In this document: positions 34,534-45,108 of the stretch, one piece after another | Position numbering within the stretch: the first letter of the stretch is position 1 | Layout of the letters: each line of letters opens with the position of its first letter | Source of the DNA: Blasia pusilla | Lineage: Eukaryota; Marchantiophyta; Marchantiopsida; Blasiales | Assembly: GCA_050084515.1 (NCBI GenBank) | Contig: CM114273.1 | Span: 16,244,001-16,308,000, forward strand | Length of the DNA: 64,000 nt | Direction: 5' to 3' | Program-made: the position numbers and the translations under genes | The notes under the pieces: generated by a model | Seen by the model: only the letters and a program-made list of their open reading frames with translations | Databases searched by the model: none | Told to the model about the DNA's origin: nothing

Positions 34534-35124
34534 TGTGTAATCTCCATGTATATGTATGAGTTGATTTTTGTACATAAGTGGATGGACCCGTGTGTGGGGA
34601 AGATCGGTGTTGTGTGGTGTAGATGTGACGAGCAATGTATGTTGTGTAGCGATATGTATGCGCACGATAGCTGTCACATCTGAGTAGCCGATAGGCCGAG
34701 ATCTATCGTGGATAGGGCATAGGAGCCAGCGGACTATCTTGAGTGTAACTTTGTCCCACAGTGTCGGATGAGGTTGAGGATAGGTCCATTGTGTCAGGAA
34801 CACCGTTTCTGACGACTTTCATGTTGAGGTCTTTTACAAGCGGGTGACTTGTTGACCAGGTCACTTGCCCCTGGAAGGCTATTTTTAGGAGAAGAGCCTT
34901 TTGGCTCTTCCCAACCTATATAAGAGAGGAAGATGGCTTTCCTAAGCCATCTTTCTCATGTTGGGCCGTTGGAGCACCTCCCTTGTATGTGTGTGAGCTA
35001 GGACTAGGGTGCTAGCGTCCAGATTCCTTGATAGCACAGGGTGGACGAGGCTCGATATGCCGATGTAGATTGAGGAGTGGAGTTTTAGGCCGGGTGTGCA
35101 GTTTTTACTACTCGTTATTTCTGT
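34534..35124 (+). repeat. 3' LTR of PHD-gypsy element
   Basis: The 591-bp repeat begins TGTGTAATCTCC right after a G-rich polypurine tract and runs to the start of a second copy (TGTGTGATCTCC) at 35125. Its other copies in the window define the family. It contains a TATATAAG at 34917-34924. The 3' boundary is set by the next copy; a terminal CA is not evident. Confidence 0.85.
34891..34952 (+). promoter_or_regulatory. LTR core promoter flanked by two perfect hairpins
   Basis: GAAGAGCC-TTTT-GGCTCTTC (34891-34910) is followed by the TATA box TATATAA (34917-34923) and then AGATGGCTT-TCCT-AAGCCATCT (34931-34952). Transcription would start about 30 bases after the TATA, just downstream of the second hairpin. 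The TATA and part of the first stem are still visible in the inverted copy near 38350-38385. Confidence 0.6.
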
Positions 35125-35261
35125 TGTGTGATCTCCATGTATATGAATGAGTTGATTTTTGTACATGTGTGGATCGACCCGTGTGTGGGGAAGATCGGTG
35201 TTGTGTGGTGTAGATGTGACGAGCGATGTATGTTGTGTAGCGATATGTATGCGCACGACAA
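35125..35261 (+). repeat. Second, truncated LTR copy abutting the first
   Basis: 137 bp from the LTR start, very similar to 34534-34671, ending at ATGCGCACGA where the next block begins. The direct LTR-LTR junction without spacer resembles a two-LTR-circle junction or a tandem insertion. Confidence 0.85.
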
Positions 35262-35438
35262 AGGGGTGTAACTATGGTGTAGGGGCATTGAATGATGCCC
35301 TCGCCCGGTCACAAACCATACAACGTGACACCAACTGCTACACTTGAGTATGCATGCCACGCCACCAATATTGACCAAGGAGTAAGCTTTACGTACGCTT
35401 ACCCCAAAATGTCCCAACTCCTCATGGGCATGTCGCAC
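35262..35438 (-). pseudogene. Inverted fragment of PHD-gypsy integrase
   Basis: On the minus strand this matches the HHCC part of integrase at about 33211-33385 (RHAHEELGHFGV ... the CX2C end). It starts exactly where LTR homology stops and ends exactly where the hairpin at 35439 begins. It has its own stops and changes and comes from a related copy in opposite orientation. Confidence 0.85.
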
Positions 35439-35481
35439 AATGCGCTCTCTCTGAGCGCATTGTGCTCAGAGAGAGCGCATT
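35439..35481. repeat. Perfect hairpin at a rearrangement junction
   Basis: AATGCGCTCTCTCTGAGC, loop GCATTGT, then the exact reverse complement (18-bp arms). Gypsy homology stops at 35438, one base before it. Confidence 0.97.
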
Positions 35482-35569
35482 ATGGAGAATGGCAAATCCA
35501 GGTCTATGTACCACTTGGAAGTCATACTCCTGTAAGATAAGAGCCCATCGTCTATGTACCACTTAGAAG

Positions 35570-38150
35570 CAGTAAGTTGTAGCATGAAAGATTTGGTCAC
35601 CTAAGCTTTCCCTTACTAAGTCAGATGTAGAAATCTAGCATGGTTGGTGACTTATCAATAATTTTTGGAGTTTCGGATACATGTGAAGCTTGTATGATGG
35701 GCATGCAACACCGACAACCATTTCCACAAGAGTCCAGAAATAGAGCAAAGGCTCCTCTAGAGATGATTCATGTTGACCTCTATGGTAAAATGAGAACATT
35801 GACAGTAGATGGTTCTTCCTACTTCTTTTTAGTTATTGACGATTATACTAGGAAAATGTGGGTATATTACCTTCGTGATAAGGCAAGCGCTTTAGGAAAA
35901 TTTAAAGTATCGCACAAGCTGGTTGAGAATGAGACAGGAAAGAAGGTATAGAAGCTTTGCACCAATCGAGGAGGAGAATTCTTATCAATAGAATTCAACA
36001 AATATTTGGGGGAGCATGGAATCAAGCGACAGTTAACCATAACACATACACCACAAAAAAATGGAGTTGTTGAGCGTCCAAACCGTATAGTGGTGGAGAT
36101 GGCAAGATGTATGATGAAAGAAAAAGGTTTGACAGAAGGATTTTGGGCTGAAGCTGTTAATACTGCCGTTTACATTCTAAATAGAAGTGCTACCAAGTCA
36201 GTGCAAGGCATAACGCCTCATCAATCATTCTCAGGTAAGATACCATCAGTCCAACATTTCAGGACTTTTGGTAGTGAGTGCTTTGTACATATTCCTGAAG
36301 CATCCAAGACCAAGTTGGAGTCCAAGAGTAGGAAGTGTATCTTTATGGGATACAGTGATGAGTCTAAGGCTTATCACCTATGATGTCATGAGGCAAAGAA
36401 GATGCTTGTGAGTCGTGATGTGGTATTCCAAGAACAGCCTCGTTAAGTGGTGGATATGAGTGGTCCGTCCATATTATCATCAAAGGAAGAGATAATCCAC
36501 TAGAGCACACTAGCAATGTTTACACCATATCATCAAGAAGAAGAATTTGGTGATGATTACAAAGAGCAACTTGCTCTTCCACTACGGTTGTCATACCCTA
36601 AGTGGATAAATAAACTCTTGGATGGTAAGGATCCACCAGCAACTGATGAAGTTGTTACACATCCAAGGAGATTCAAGAGACTAGATGAGCGAAATAGAGC
36701 TTCCGCACATCTCGTCAATATGTCTTGGATGACAGAGGTCTTGAAGGTGGAAAAGCCATCATGCTTGGATGAGGCCCTTGCTCATCCTCAATGGAGAGAG
36801 GCCATGCATATGGAGATGGAGGCTATTTAAAGAAATGAAACTTGGACTTTGGTTGTGAAGCCAAAGGACAGGAAGAAAACATGCACAAAGTGGGTGTACA
36901 AGACCACGTACAAGTAGGACGGTAGATTGGATAAATTCAAAGCAAGGTTGGTTGCACAAGGGTGTTCAAAAATCAAAACTTTTGAGGACTCTAAGACTTT
37001 TGCTCCTACTGCAAGGATGACAACCATTCGAATTGTTCTAGCGGTGGCAGGAACAAGAGGTTGGCCTATATACCAATACGATGTGACGTTTGCTTTTTTG
37101 AATGGGAGTCTCAAGGAGGAGGTGTATGTATCTCAACCACCAAGTTTTGAGACATCCGGATCAGAAGAGAAAGTGTGTTTACTTCATCGAACATTATATA
37201 GGTTGAAGCAATCCCCAAGGGTATGGTATCAACGAATAGATACATTCTTCCGAGAGAAGGGTCTCATCAAGAGTCCGTCTGAAGCAAATTTATATGTGTT
37301 TTGCAAAGATGGGATGTATATGTTGATAGTCTTGTATGTGGATGATCTGACCATCACATGAGACCATAGTAAGAAAATAGAGGAAATGCAGGGAGTGTTG
37401 AAATCTGAGTTTGAAATGTTAGATTTAGGTCTTTTGCACTACTTTATAGGGCTGGAGATTTGGCAACAGTCAGATTCTATTTTTCTCTCTCATCAAAAGT
37501 ATGCTAGAGAAATCTTGAAGGCATTTGAGATGACTGAGTGTAAGGCAATGGTCTTGCCAATGGAGGTAGAGTTGAAACTCTCGATGGAGGATGTTTCACC
37601 ATTGGTAATGAAAAGTTGTACAGAAAGCTTGTAAGCAATTTGATGTTTTTGTGTAACACTAGACCAAACATTAGCTTCGCTGTGGGAGTGTTGAGTAGGT
37701 TCTGAACTAGACCTCATGAGAACTATTGGAAGGAAGGGATACGTGTATTGAAGTACATCAAAGGCACTATCAAGTACGGCATCACGTATGGAGCAGGGAC
37801 GGAAATAAGAGCTTTTTGTGACTTGGATTGGGCAAAAGATTCATATTCTCGGAGATTAGTTTCGAGTTATTGCTTCTTGGTAGGATCAGGTGTGATATCA
37901 TGGGTCAACAAGAAGCAACCTACAGTGGCTCTTTCTTCTACCGAGGGAGAATGCAAGGCGGCTTGTTATGCTTCTTGTGAAGCAGTATGGTTGAGATGGA
38001 TATTGGAGGACGTAGGAGAAGCACCAGAAAGAGTTACAATAATATGATGTGACAATCAGATTTGCATTGCCATAGCACATAATCTTGTGTTTCATGCTCG
38101 TACAAAGCACATAGAGATATTGTATCATTTTGTTCGTGAGTTGACCGCAG
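35570..38150 (+). pseudogene. Ty1/copia pol, 5'-truncated and decayed
   Basis: The sequence begins in the GAG-pre-integrase region (HERFGHLSFPLL ... CEACMMGMQHRQPF; the W before HERF is now TAG). It continues through integrase (MIHVDLYG, IDDYTRKMWVY, PQKNGVVERPNR), reverse transcriptase (QYDVTFAFLNGSL, VLYVDDLTIT) and RNase H (CDLDWAKD, SSTEGECKA, ARTKHIEI). Most of it is in one frame with stops at 35949, 36381, 36828, 37359 and 37632, then a frameshift before 37748. Gag, protease, LTRs and primer site are not found. It is a different, older family from the copia at 20-25 kb and appears to sit within remains of an inverted PHD-gypsy copy. Confidence 0.93.
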
Positions 38151-38279
38151 CGGTAGCGCATTCTCGTATGTCGAGTTATCTCCATGTTCAGGTTCCATAG
38201 AAGCTCTTATGTGAGCGCACGGACGGACTAGGCCACTTTGTATCTCTAAGTTTTGTAAAGATTTCATTGATTTTGTCAC

Positions 38280-38640
38280 TTTCTATTTTCTCACAAAAGA
38301 GAGGTGCTCTAATGGCCCTACATGAGAATGATGGCTGGAGAAATCATCTTCCTCCTTTATATAGGTTTGGGAGGAGCCAAAAGGCTTTTTCCCTAAATAT
38401 AGCAATCCTTCTGGTAACCTACGCGCACATGTCACCAACGGCAGATGACCTGCTCAACAAGTCATCCGGATGACAAAGACCAAAACAAGAAAGTTGTTAC
38501 AAATAATTTTCTTGACACAACAGACTATCCTCAACCTCGTCCAACAGCTCGGGACAAAGTTACACTCAAGACAATCCACGGGCTCTCTATGTTATCGCCG
38601 TGATAGATCTCTACCTATCGGCTACTAAGATTTGACAATA
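38280..38640 (-). repeat. Inverted, diverged LTR of the PHD-gypsy family
   Basis: The minus strand follows the LTR at about 34680-34990: AGTAGCCGATAGG, GTGTAACTTTGTCCC, GAGGTTGAGGATAG, the GTGACTTGTTGA region, CCTATATAA and GGAGCACCTC, in order. With the inverted integrase fragment at 35262-35438 it suggests a minus-strand gypsy copy into which the decayed copia inserted. Confidence 0.8.
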
Positions 38641-38689
38641 AGAGATGTATTGGTGATCCATTAGAAGAAAATGGTGGTTTTTACGACTA

Positions 38690-38910
38690 GTAGTTGAATG
38701 ACTCAGGTTCTTCATGACTCAAACATATGACTAGAATGTCTGGTAGTCAAATGGAAGTCATATCATACGATATAATAGTAGAGTTGTAGTCGTATAACAA
38801 TATGACTAAGTTATTGAGAATTCCTAGGATATGGCATAGTCATATATGAAATAACTTAGTAATTTTTTGGTCTTGTGTATAGTCATACTCAAAATTTATA
38901 TGACTCACTT
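38690..38910. repeat. TATGACT/AGTCATA motif array
   Basis: The heptamer TATGACT or its complement, with one-base variants, occurs repeatedly in both orientations. A similar array lies at 49486-49735. Arrays of short motifs near both ends are typical subterminal repeats of CACTA transposons, and CACTA coding remains lie between the two arrays. No clear CACTA terminus was found. Confidence 0.5.
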
Positions 38911-39236
38911 GTGTAAGAATAAAAAATAACTTAACATATCAAGTCATAAACCAAGAAGAAATAAGGTACACACTTAGGTGAAAAAAAACCGATGAGGCTT
39001 CTACATTTTCATTAACCTAGTTAAGTGCTTGCTTACGTGGCAAATGGCATGGCGTGCTCATGATGCGTGAGAAAAGAAGTGTATACCGATTGGGGGGGGA
39101 AAGATGTGCGAGGGAGTGTGAGCGAGGGAACCTATCGAGGGTAGGGCGAGCTAGGCGAACTCGCCGAGGTTAAGGCGATCAATCTAGGGCGCAAGAGAAG
39201 GTGAAGGTGAGGAGAGCAGGTCGTAGGCAAAGATGT
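38911..39236. other. No recognisable feature
   Basis: Short spacer with GAG/GCG-rich composition at 39110-39236, possibly internal sequence of the inverted gypsy copy that follows. No gene seen. Confidence 0.3.
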
Positions 39237-40474
39237 AGAGAGCACGCTGTCGTGTCGAGAGCCTTTCTTCGAGCAAGGGCGGGCCTTCTAGCTGCGATAG
39301 ATGCGGTCGATGCAAGGTGAACTCTCTAAGAAGTTCTCCTTTTTCAATACAAAATTATGATATACACTCTCCATTCTCTCGCGACAGGCATCACAAATGA
39401 AAGTGCCGAGGCGATCACTTCTTCGTAACATCGGACCCCGAAATTCCTAACTATAAAATCCCTATAAACTATTTTACGCTTGTACACGAGGAAGATAGCA
39501 CAACTAGTGTTAAACCCTAATTGAGCAGGCCTATTGACATCCATAGGTCGCTATATAAGGACATACAAAGTACAATCCCATGTCCTTCCATATGTGACGA
39601 TAGGAAGAATCACCGGAGTTGGAGATTGCATGACCTGGTTCATGAACGCCTCCCCAAAGTGATAAACTAAATATCGAGTGAACCAATGTCTATCTACAAA
39701 GAGTACCTTGACATGGTATGGATTGAGGAAAGGAAAGTCGGGCACAACTCGTGCTCCACCCCTATCCATGCTTGACAGACATTCTTTTCTCTCCTCAAGA
39801 ATGGATTTTGGCGGAATTATTCTCCCAAGAGGGATAATCCACTCTCATAGGGGAAGTAACAAGCCAAAACATTCACTATTTTAGTATGACTAAACTCCTC
39901 TAAGGTGACAAACCTCTCATCTCCACACACTCACACACCACACTCTAGAAACCTCTCGAAGAATAGACCATGATCAAGTTACTCTCCCAAGAGGGGTGAT
40001 CCACTCTCATTGGAAGAGCAAGAAATCCCAAACCCATACACTCAAGAGAGACACGAGAGACTCAAGATGTGGAATAGAAGGTGATGAACCCTTGAAGGTC
40101 CCTCCTCTTTATATACTCACAAGGGATCCACAAGAGTACGAAATAGAGCTTATCTTATCTTGTGCCACATGGCTTCCTCTCAAGGCTTAGCCAATCACAT
40201 TTTGACACAAGTAGATTTCCTCTTATCTCTTCCAAAATATCCTCTTTTACCCACTTGATATTTTCCAAATTACCCCAACTAACCTAGCCATCAACCAAGA
40301 CTACTTTTGCTTTTCATTAAAGCAACTACTTTACTTTTATAAAGTCATCTTTTATTTCTTACCTCCTTTTCTAAAGTTGGGCCCGCATAAAAGAGACACC
40401 CTAAAGAGGTTTAAACATAAGAATTTTTCTTTTCTAAGCCAATTTACTTAATACTAATGAAACTCTATCTAACA
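39237..40474 (-). repeat. Inverted LTR of the second gypsy family, long form
   Basis: On the minus strand this begins TGTTAGATAGAGTTTCATTA at 40474 and aligns along its length with the LTR at 53576-54438. Shared landmarks are GGGCCCAACTTTAG, CCTTGAGAGGAAGCC, GTATATAAAGAGGAGGGACC, GAGAGTGGATTATCC, GAAGAAGTGATCGCCTCG and AGCTAGAAGG. Compared with that copy it has about 330 additional bases (about 39512-39860), so either this copy gained or the other lost them. The extra block carries the first half of an ORF described separately. Confidence 0.85.
39344..39811 (-). pseudogene. ORF inside the LTR with a twofold internal repeat
   Basis: One minus-strand frame runs from about 39811 to a stop at 39344, interrupted only by a TAG at 39553-39551. 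Its two halves look like copies of one unit of about 50 residues: FVDRHWFTRYLVYHFGEAF ... ILPIVTYGRTW in the first, LVYKRKIVYRDFIVRNFG ... VMPVAREWRVY in the second. The second half is kept without indels in the LTR at 53576-54438 (about 54216-54348), where roughly 35 of 48 residues agree and the same stop ends the frame. I do not recognise the family. It lies near the 3' end of the LTR, before the inferred primer site. Gag-like, regulatory or captured host origin are all open. Confidence 0.5.
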
Positions 40475-43018
40475 CTTAATGACGAAGGAATTTACATACT
40501 GGTTGATTTTACTATACGACAACGCTGGTTGAAGGCAAAGGTGAAGAGAGCATGTTGGACAGAGGCAAAGGTGATAGAGGTGGAGCTAGAAGTCGAGCAT
40601 CAAAAAATTGAACTTTGCATTGCAATCGAAAGTGAAGCTACGAAGGCGTGAGAGGTGATAGAGCTGGATTGTGGTAAGGTCTCCTCCTGATTGCCTCTCT
40701 TTCCATGCACCACTGTACTTGGATAGACGTGAGTCCTCGACATGCAATGCTTGCCTTTGTCCGCTACGATTTGGCAACACCCCGCATGGATTGCCTTGCC
40801 AAATCTGTGCGCGACATCAATTGCCTTCGATTCAAAGAATGAAAGACAAATACTTAAACTTGAATGACGGACTTCTCACCTATAAATCGGACATTCAGAG
40901 CCTAGATGCTAGGTTCCCACCCTGCGCCGGCTACAAGATCAGGTAACATATGCTCATAAGATCGATTTTTCACAGGCCTCAAAGCCTCCTGTCCTCTGAC
41001 TTCTCTTCTCTTCTCTTCTCTATTGCGGTCCTGTGTGTGTACATAGAGAGTTTTGCGAGGCTTGTCTGTTTGCTCTCCTCATTACAAGTCATCTTCAAGA
41101 ATGAGTAAGTCTCATCTATTTTGCTGGAACGAAAATCTTTCAATGATTTGAATGGCAGAGTAACGACCCTTTTATTTTGCAATCGATTCAAGTTTACAAA
41201 TCGAGAAACAATCCCTCATGTTATAATGAACTCTTGCAATTCACCTGTTGCTTCTACTTTGCATCGATTATGGCATGTTTCTTCAGGGGGACGTACACTT
41301 TGAATCATGCAATTATTTTCTCCTCTTTTGCACACGCATCTACTCGGCCTAATCCCCTGAAGATTATGACACAACATTATTTTGTGGTCTGATAAGTACA
41401 ATGTGACGACAACTCTACTGCTCTTCCTCCATTGGACCCCGCATCTTGCAAAGAAATCCGTATCCGATCATTTCCTGATAAGGGTATTCTATTTCCACGA
41501 AAAATTTGTTAGGATTTCATAGCTTTACTCTTTTGCCTCGGGGTCAACCTTGTGCTATTGTTTAAGCTCTTGTTTCAACAGAATAGGAACTTAATTTGCA
41601 CTTGCTGCAATCTCGAAGTTGCATGATTATTGGAAGTTTCTCTCAATGAATTTTGTGTTGTCTTGCTGCAGACGGAGAATAAAAGCTTGGGGCAATCGAG
41701 GAAGGAAATTGAAGAACCTATCCCACCTACACATAGGCATGGTCACATGGGTATGATCTACAAATCTGTATGCTAGTAGTGTATTCTTGGAGGAGTGATT
41801 TTCATTGTTATGAATCTCTTATCATGGCTTGCACACGAAGGGTTTGTAAGTTGTTGGAAGAGTGTTGAAGTGGAATGACCACATCTCTTCTCTAAGTAGG
41901 CTAGATTTCTTGCAGTGATGTGAACCTCTTTCAGAACCCTAAACATTTCATGGCTTACACACAAAAGTTTTGTGGAAGAATTATACATAGGTTTTTAAGT
42001 CATTGGAAGAGTGATTGCATATATTTATGGAGGCAAAAGCAACCTGGTTGTAGTCCCAATTGTATTTTGTACCCTCAACTCTCTACCAAAAATTACAAAT
42101 ATGGCCTAGCAGTGAATCCCACTTCCACGAGCTTGCTGTAGATATGATAGATACCAGAGACAGAAGAGAAAATTGTCCTGATGCACTACATGAGGATACT
42201 GTAAGTTTGCGATAGCATCCCCATAAAAGTAAATTGGTAGCTTCAATCATTTGGGACGACTGCTTATGTAAGGCCATCGGAGATGAGCTCTCCTTCAACT
42301 TCTCAACTTCTTGACTCAATGATTGTGAGCAGGAGATGCCACTACTTTGCAAGTGCAGCATCAACATCTCCATTAAGTTTGGTTCAGTGGGGACTCATTC
42401 TCTTGAGTATAATATTGACTAGTCTACCAAGCTACAAACCAAATTCCTTACATATATGAGATGAGATTAGTTCATACTCTATCCTATTTGCTCTAGCTCC
42501 ATGTAAGAGTCATTTTGCCACTCAGTCACTGAGAGCTACTACAATGTCATTGATGTGGAGCAGCAGTAAAAGAATTTGCCTAGTCCATTGAAATTTGTTC
42601 AGTGTTAGAGTTATCATGAGCTTACTACATGGAGTCACCACCTCCTCTTCCATTGATACATGCAATAAGAAAATGAGCTATCCAACCTTATATCTCCAGG
42701 GGAATTGGGATTTGTGACTGAGTATATGAAGAGATTTGAGCATGTGAGGACCCGTATTTGGGATGACGGTGAAGAAGAAGGAGTTGCAAGTGAGGAGTTG
42801 GAAGGTGTAGGATAGAAAGTTTGATTATCTCAAGAGATGATACTCTTGGCACACCATTATGTCTTACGTAATACCGAGGCCATGGTTGTATGGCACAGGT
42901 ACATTTTCAATCAGTCACCTCATTCTCCAAGTATAATTAGGATTTATCCTAAATCGTGATGTTTTTTCTAATGTTCAAGGCCACCCTATTTATTGGTGAT
43001 GTTATTTTCTTCCTTCCA
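40475..43018. other. No recognisable gene; possibly decayed CACTA interior
   Basis: Only short frames. The segment precedes the CACTA transposase end at 43019 on the same strand and could contain its degraded upstream exons, but I find no TNP2 core motif. A CT-rich run lies at 40990-41020. Confidence 0.3.
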
Positions 43019-43815
43019 GGAAATTTGAAAGGGAGAGGCCATCAATTCCTTTCCAAGAGTGGATTCGACCAGCCATCCTTCAAGATGCTAGGGAGAATGA
43101 TGGGAAGGTGGATGAAGAGGCATTGGCCTTGTCAACCCCTCCGCAACCCAAAGTAAAATCGTATAAGTCTATGAAGGCTTATGGAAATCACTTCAGAGTA
43201 GAGGGAGAGGGTGGACAGAATGCATATTCAACTTATGATAGTGGAATTGGAGCCATATTTTTGGATGAAGAGAAGGAGGACCAAAATTGTGCCTATTCAT
43301 ATGTAGGAGTCCTAGTTGATATTCTTGCATTTGATTATGGGATTTTAGAAAGACCTATAATATTAATGAGAGGGAGGTAGGTGAGGGCAAATTGGGACTC
43401 TCGCATGCCCTCCATGAAGCGAGATTGTGAAGGCTTCCTACTCAAGAATCTTCGATCTTGTGAGCCAGTGGACCACCAACCCTTTGTGTTCCCATCTCAA
43501 GTGGAACAAGTTTTCTTTGGAGATGCAAATTAGGGAAGTGGATGGAATGTACTTTTGAGGAAAGAGGCTAGATCTCGTCGGGTGATTTCTGATATCTATG
43601 ATGGTGGAAACCCAGATCAAGTCCATTCAATTGGCCTCTATCACTTGGAAGCCATGCCCCAGAGCATACCACCAGAAAACACTATTGGTGCCATAGAGCT
43701 CACAGATGAAGAGCTAGTGATTGCAAATAGATATGTTAACAATGTCCCTATCATCAATGTTTCCACGGAAGTGGTTTCTGAAGATGAAATTACGGAAGGC
43801 GATGTAGATCTTTGA
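43019..43815 (+). pseudogene. CACTA (En/Spm) transposase C-terminal part, DUF4216
   Basis: After a likely acceptor (CCTTCCAG at 43018) the frame reads through SYKSMKAYGNHFRVEGEGG and TYDSGIGAIF into the DUF4216 pattern: YVGVLVDILAFDYG, a Trp-containing strand, RDCEGF, PFVFPSQVEQVFFGD and GWNVLLRKEARSRR. This domain follows the transposase core in TNP2-type proteins of plant CACTA elements. In-frame TAG codons at 43378-43380 and 43531-43533 break it, both easily derived from Trp or similar codons. The catalytic part is not found upstream. An acidic tail (SEDEITEGDVDL) ends at 43815. Confidence 0.75.
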
Positions 43816-44004
43816 TTACAGTGTAATGTCTAACATATTGTAAATTGGCCTATATATCTCGCTTTAAGTAGTGAGTTTAAGTATAAGCTATGGTATATCA
43901 AGTCTGGACTATATTGAGTATCAATTTTTTTCATTTGAGTATCTACCTTGTACTGAGCCCTAATTGAGCTCCTTGACATATATTTTCCAACAGAAACATT
44001 CTGA

Positions 44005-44898
44005 ATGGCATTCCAAGCCATCCCCGATAGCACATTAGGTGGTCAGGGGGGGGCTCGGTCAGACCTTGAGGCCATTCTTGCTTTTGAAGGCTTGTGTGAT
44101 AGCAGAGGGGAACTTCTTGATGGGAAGAACCATCAGGTTTGGTTGGTGAAATGGAGACGTCAGAATAGCAAGAGTGAGATATATGTTTGTCACTTGTACC
44201 TACATGATGAGAGTTGGGAACCATATTCAAGCGCAGTAGAGGAGAGTGCATGTCATGTGGATACAATGAATCCCAATGTGTGCATTAATTTTGATGATCT
44301 CCATGGAGTTGGAGATGCAAATGGAGAAGAGGCTGAGAGAGTGGAGCTTGAATTAGCCAAGAAAACAAGTGGAGAGAATGATGAGAGGATTAGATCTGCA
44401 TTTTTGGTTGGAGATAGAAGTGTAGAATCTCTTATACCTCTAAGAAGTTATGAGAAACTTCATAGCAAATCCATGGAAAACACTCATGGTAGTATAGGGA
44501 AAACTTTGGAAGACTGTGAGTCAATGATGGTTATAAACCAAAATAGTTGTTCAAGTGTACGTAGAGAAATTAGCCTAGTAGCTATTCCACATACAAGTAC
44601 CTCTAAGGAGGACCTTGATTGCAGCGATAAAGTTTTGGCTTATAATTTGAGTTCACAAGGGGGACAAGCACCTAAGGTGTTGGAAATACACGCAACGTAC
44701 ATGGCTCAAGAGAGAGAACCATCACCTGTCTACATGACCACTAAGTTAGAAGAGGAAGGTAATAACATGATTAAGGTTTCTACCCTTTCAGCCCACTCTG
44801 ATAACTCTAGAAACTCCAAAACTAGTGAATTTGAGTGTTGGGACCTTGTGGATAAGGACCCTCATGCTGACTTTCCAATTGATGAAGAACGGGAATGA
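44005..44898 (+). CDS. Chromodomain-like ORF downstream of CACTA transposase
   Basis: A 297-codon open frame follows an acceptor-like site (TTTCCAACAG at about 43993). Residues about 22-78 resemble a chromodomain: EAILAFEG, then a loop, then QVWLVKWRR, DESWEPYSS and a final helix-like EESACHV. The hallmarks are the LVKW strand and the WEP motif. The rest is hydrophilic and likely disordered. In CACTA elements a second gene often follows the transposase, and this could be it or a terminal exon of the transposase. It is open over nearly 900 bases although the transposase upstream has stops. I am fairly sure it belongs to the element and less sure of the chromodomain, because the insert between the strands is long. 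Confidence 0.45.
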   Translation: MAFQAIPDSTLGGQGGARSDLEAILAFEGLCDSRGELLDGKNHQVWLVKWRRQNSKSEIYVCHLYLHDESWEPYSSAVEESACHVDTMNPNVCINFDDLHGVGDANGEEAERVELELAKKTSGENDERIRSAFLVGDRSVESLIPLRSYEKLHSKSMENTHGSIGKTLEDCESMMVINQNSCSSVRREISLVAIPHTSTSKEDLDCSDKVLAYNLSSQGGQAPKVLEIHATYMAQEREPSPVYMTTKLEEEGNNMIKVSTLSAHSDNSRNSKTSEFECWDLVDKDPHADFPIDEERE

Positions 44899-45108
44899 AA
44901 GATAAGGAAAAACAAAAGATTTGCATCACGCATACTTCGTGACATTCTGCAGAGTAAGGAACTCTCCCACTTGAGTAATGAATATGTGGGCTTATGAGAG
45001 GTTCATTTAAGCATATTCATGGATTCTAGGTATTTCATGCTCTTACATGGTTTGTAAAAATGGATTTTTGCATTATTTCTTAAGTATGTTTGATGGTAAA
45101 ATGATTGT

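Larger units (their letters stand above)
31584..35124 (+). mobile_element. 5'-truncated Ty3/gypsy element with PHD finger
   Basis: The element lacks its 5' LTR, gag and protease. It retains reverse transcriptase, RNase H (with an internal deletion), integrase, a C-terminal PHD finger, a polypurine tract (CTAGGGGGGCGG at 34521-34532) and one LTR at 34534-35124. Several frameshifts and stops interrupt pol, but the last 184 codons are open. Further pieces of the family lie at 1739, 35125, 35262 and 38280. Confidence 0.9.

Noticed and set aside
38681-38700. GACTAGTAG as a CACTA terminus
   Set aside because: It does not match a CACTA end in the right orientation and no partner end was found on the other side.
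40990-41020. CT-rich run as possible promoter element
   Set aside because: Simple-sequence tract without an adjacent gene.
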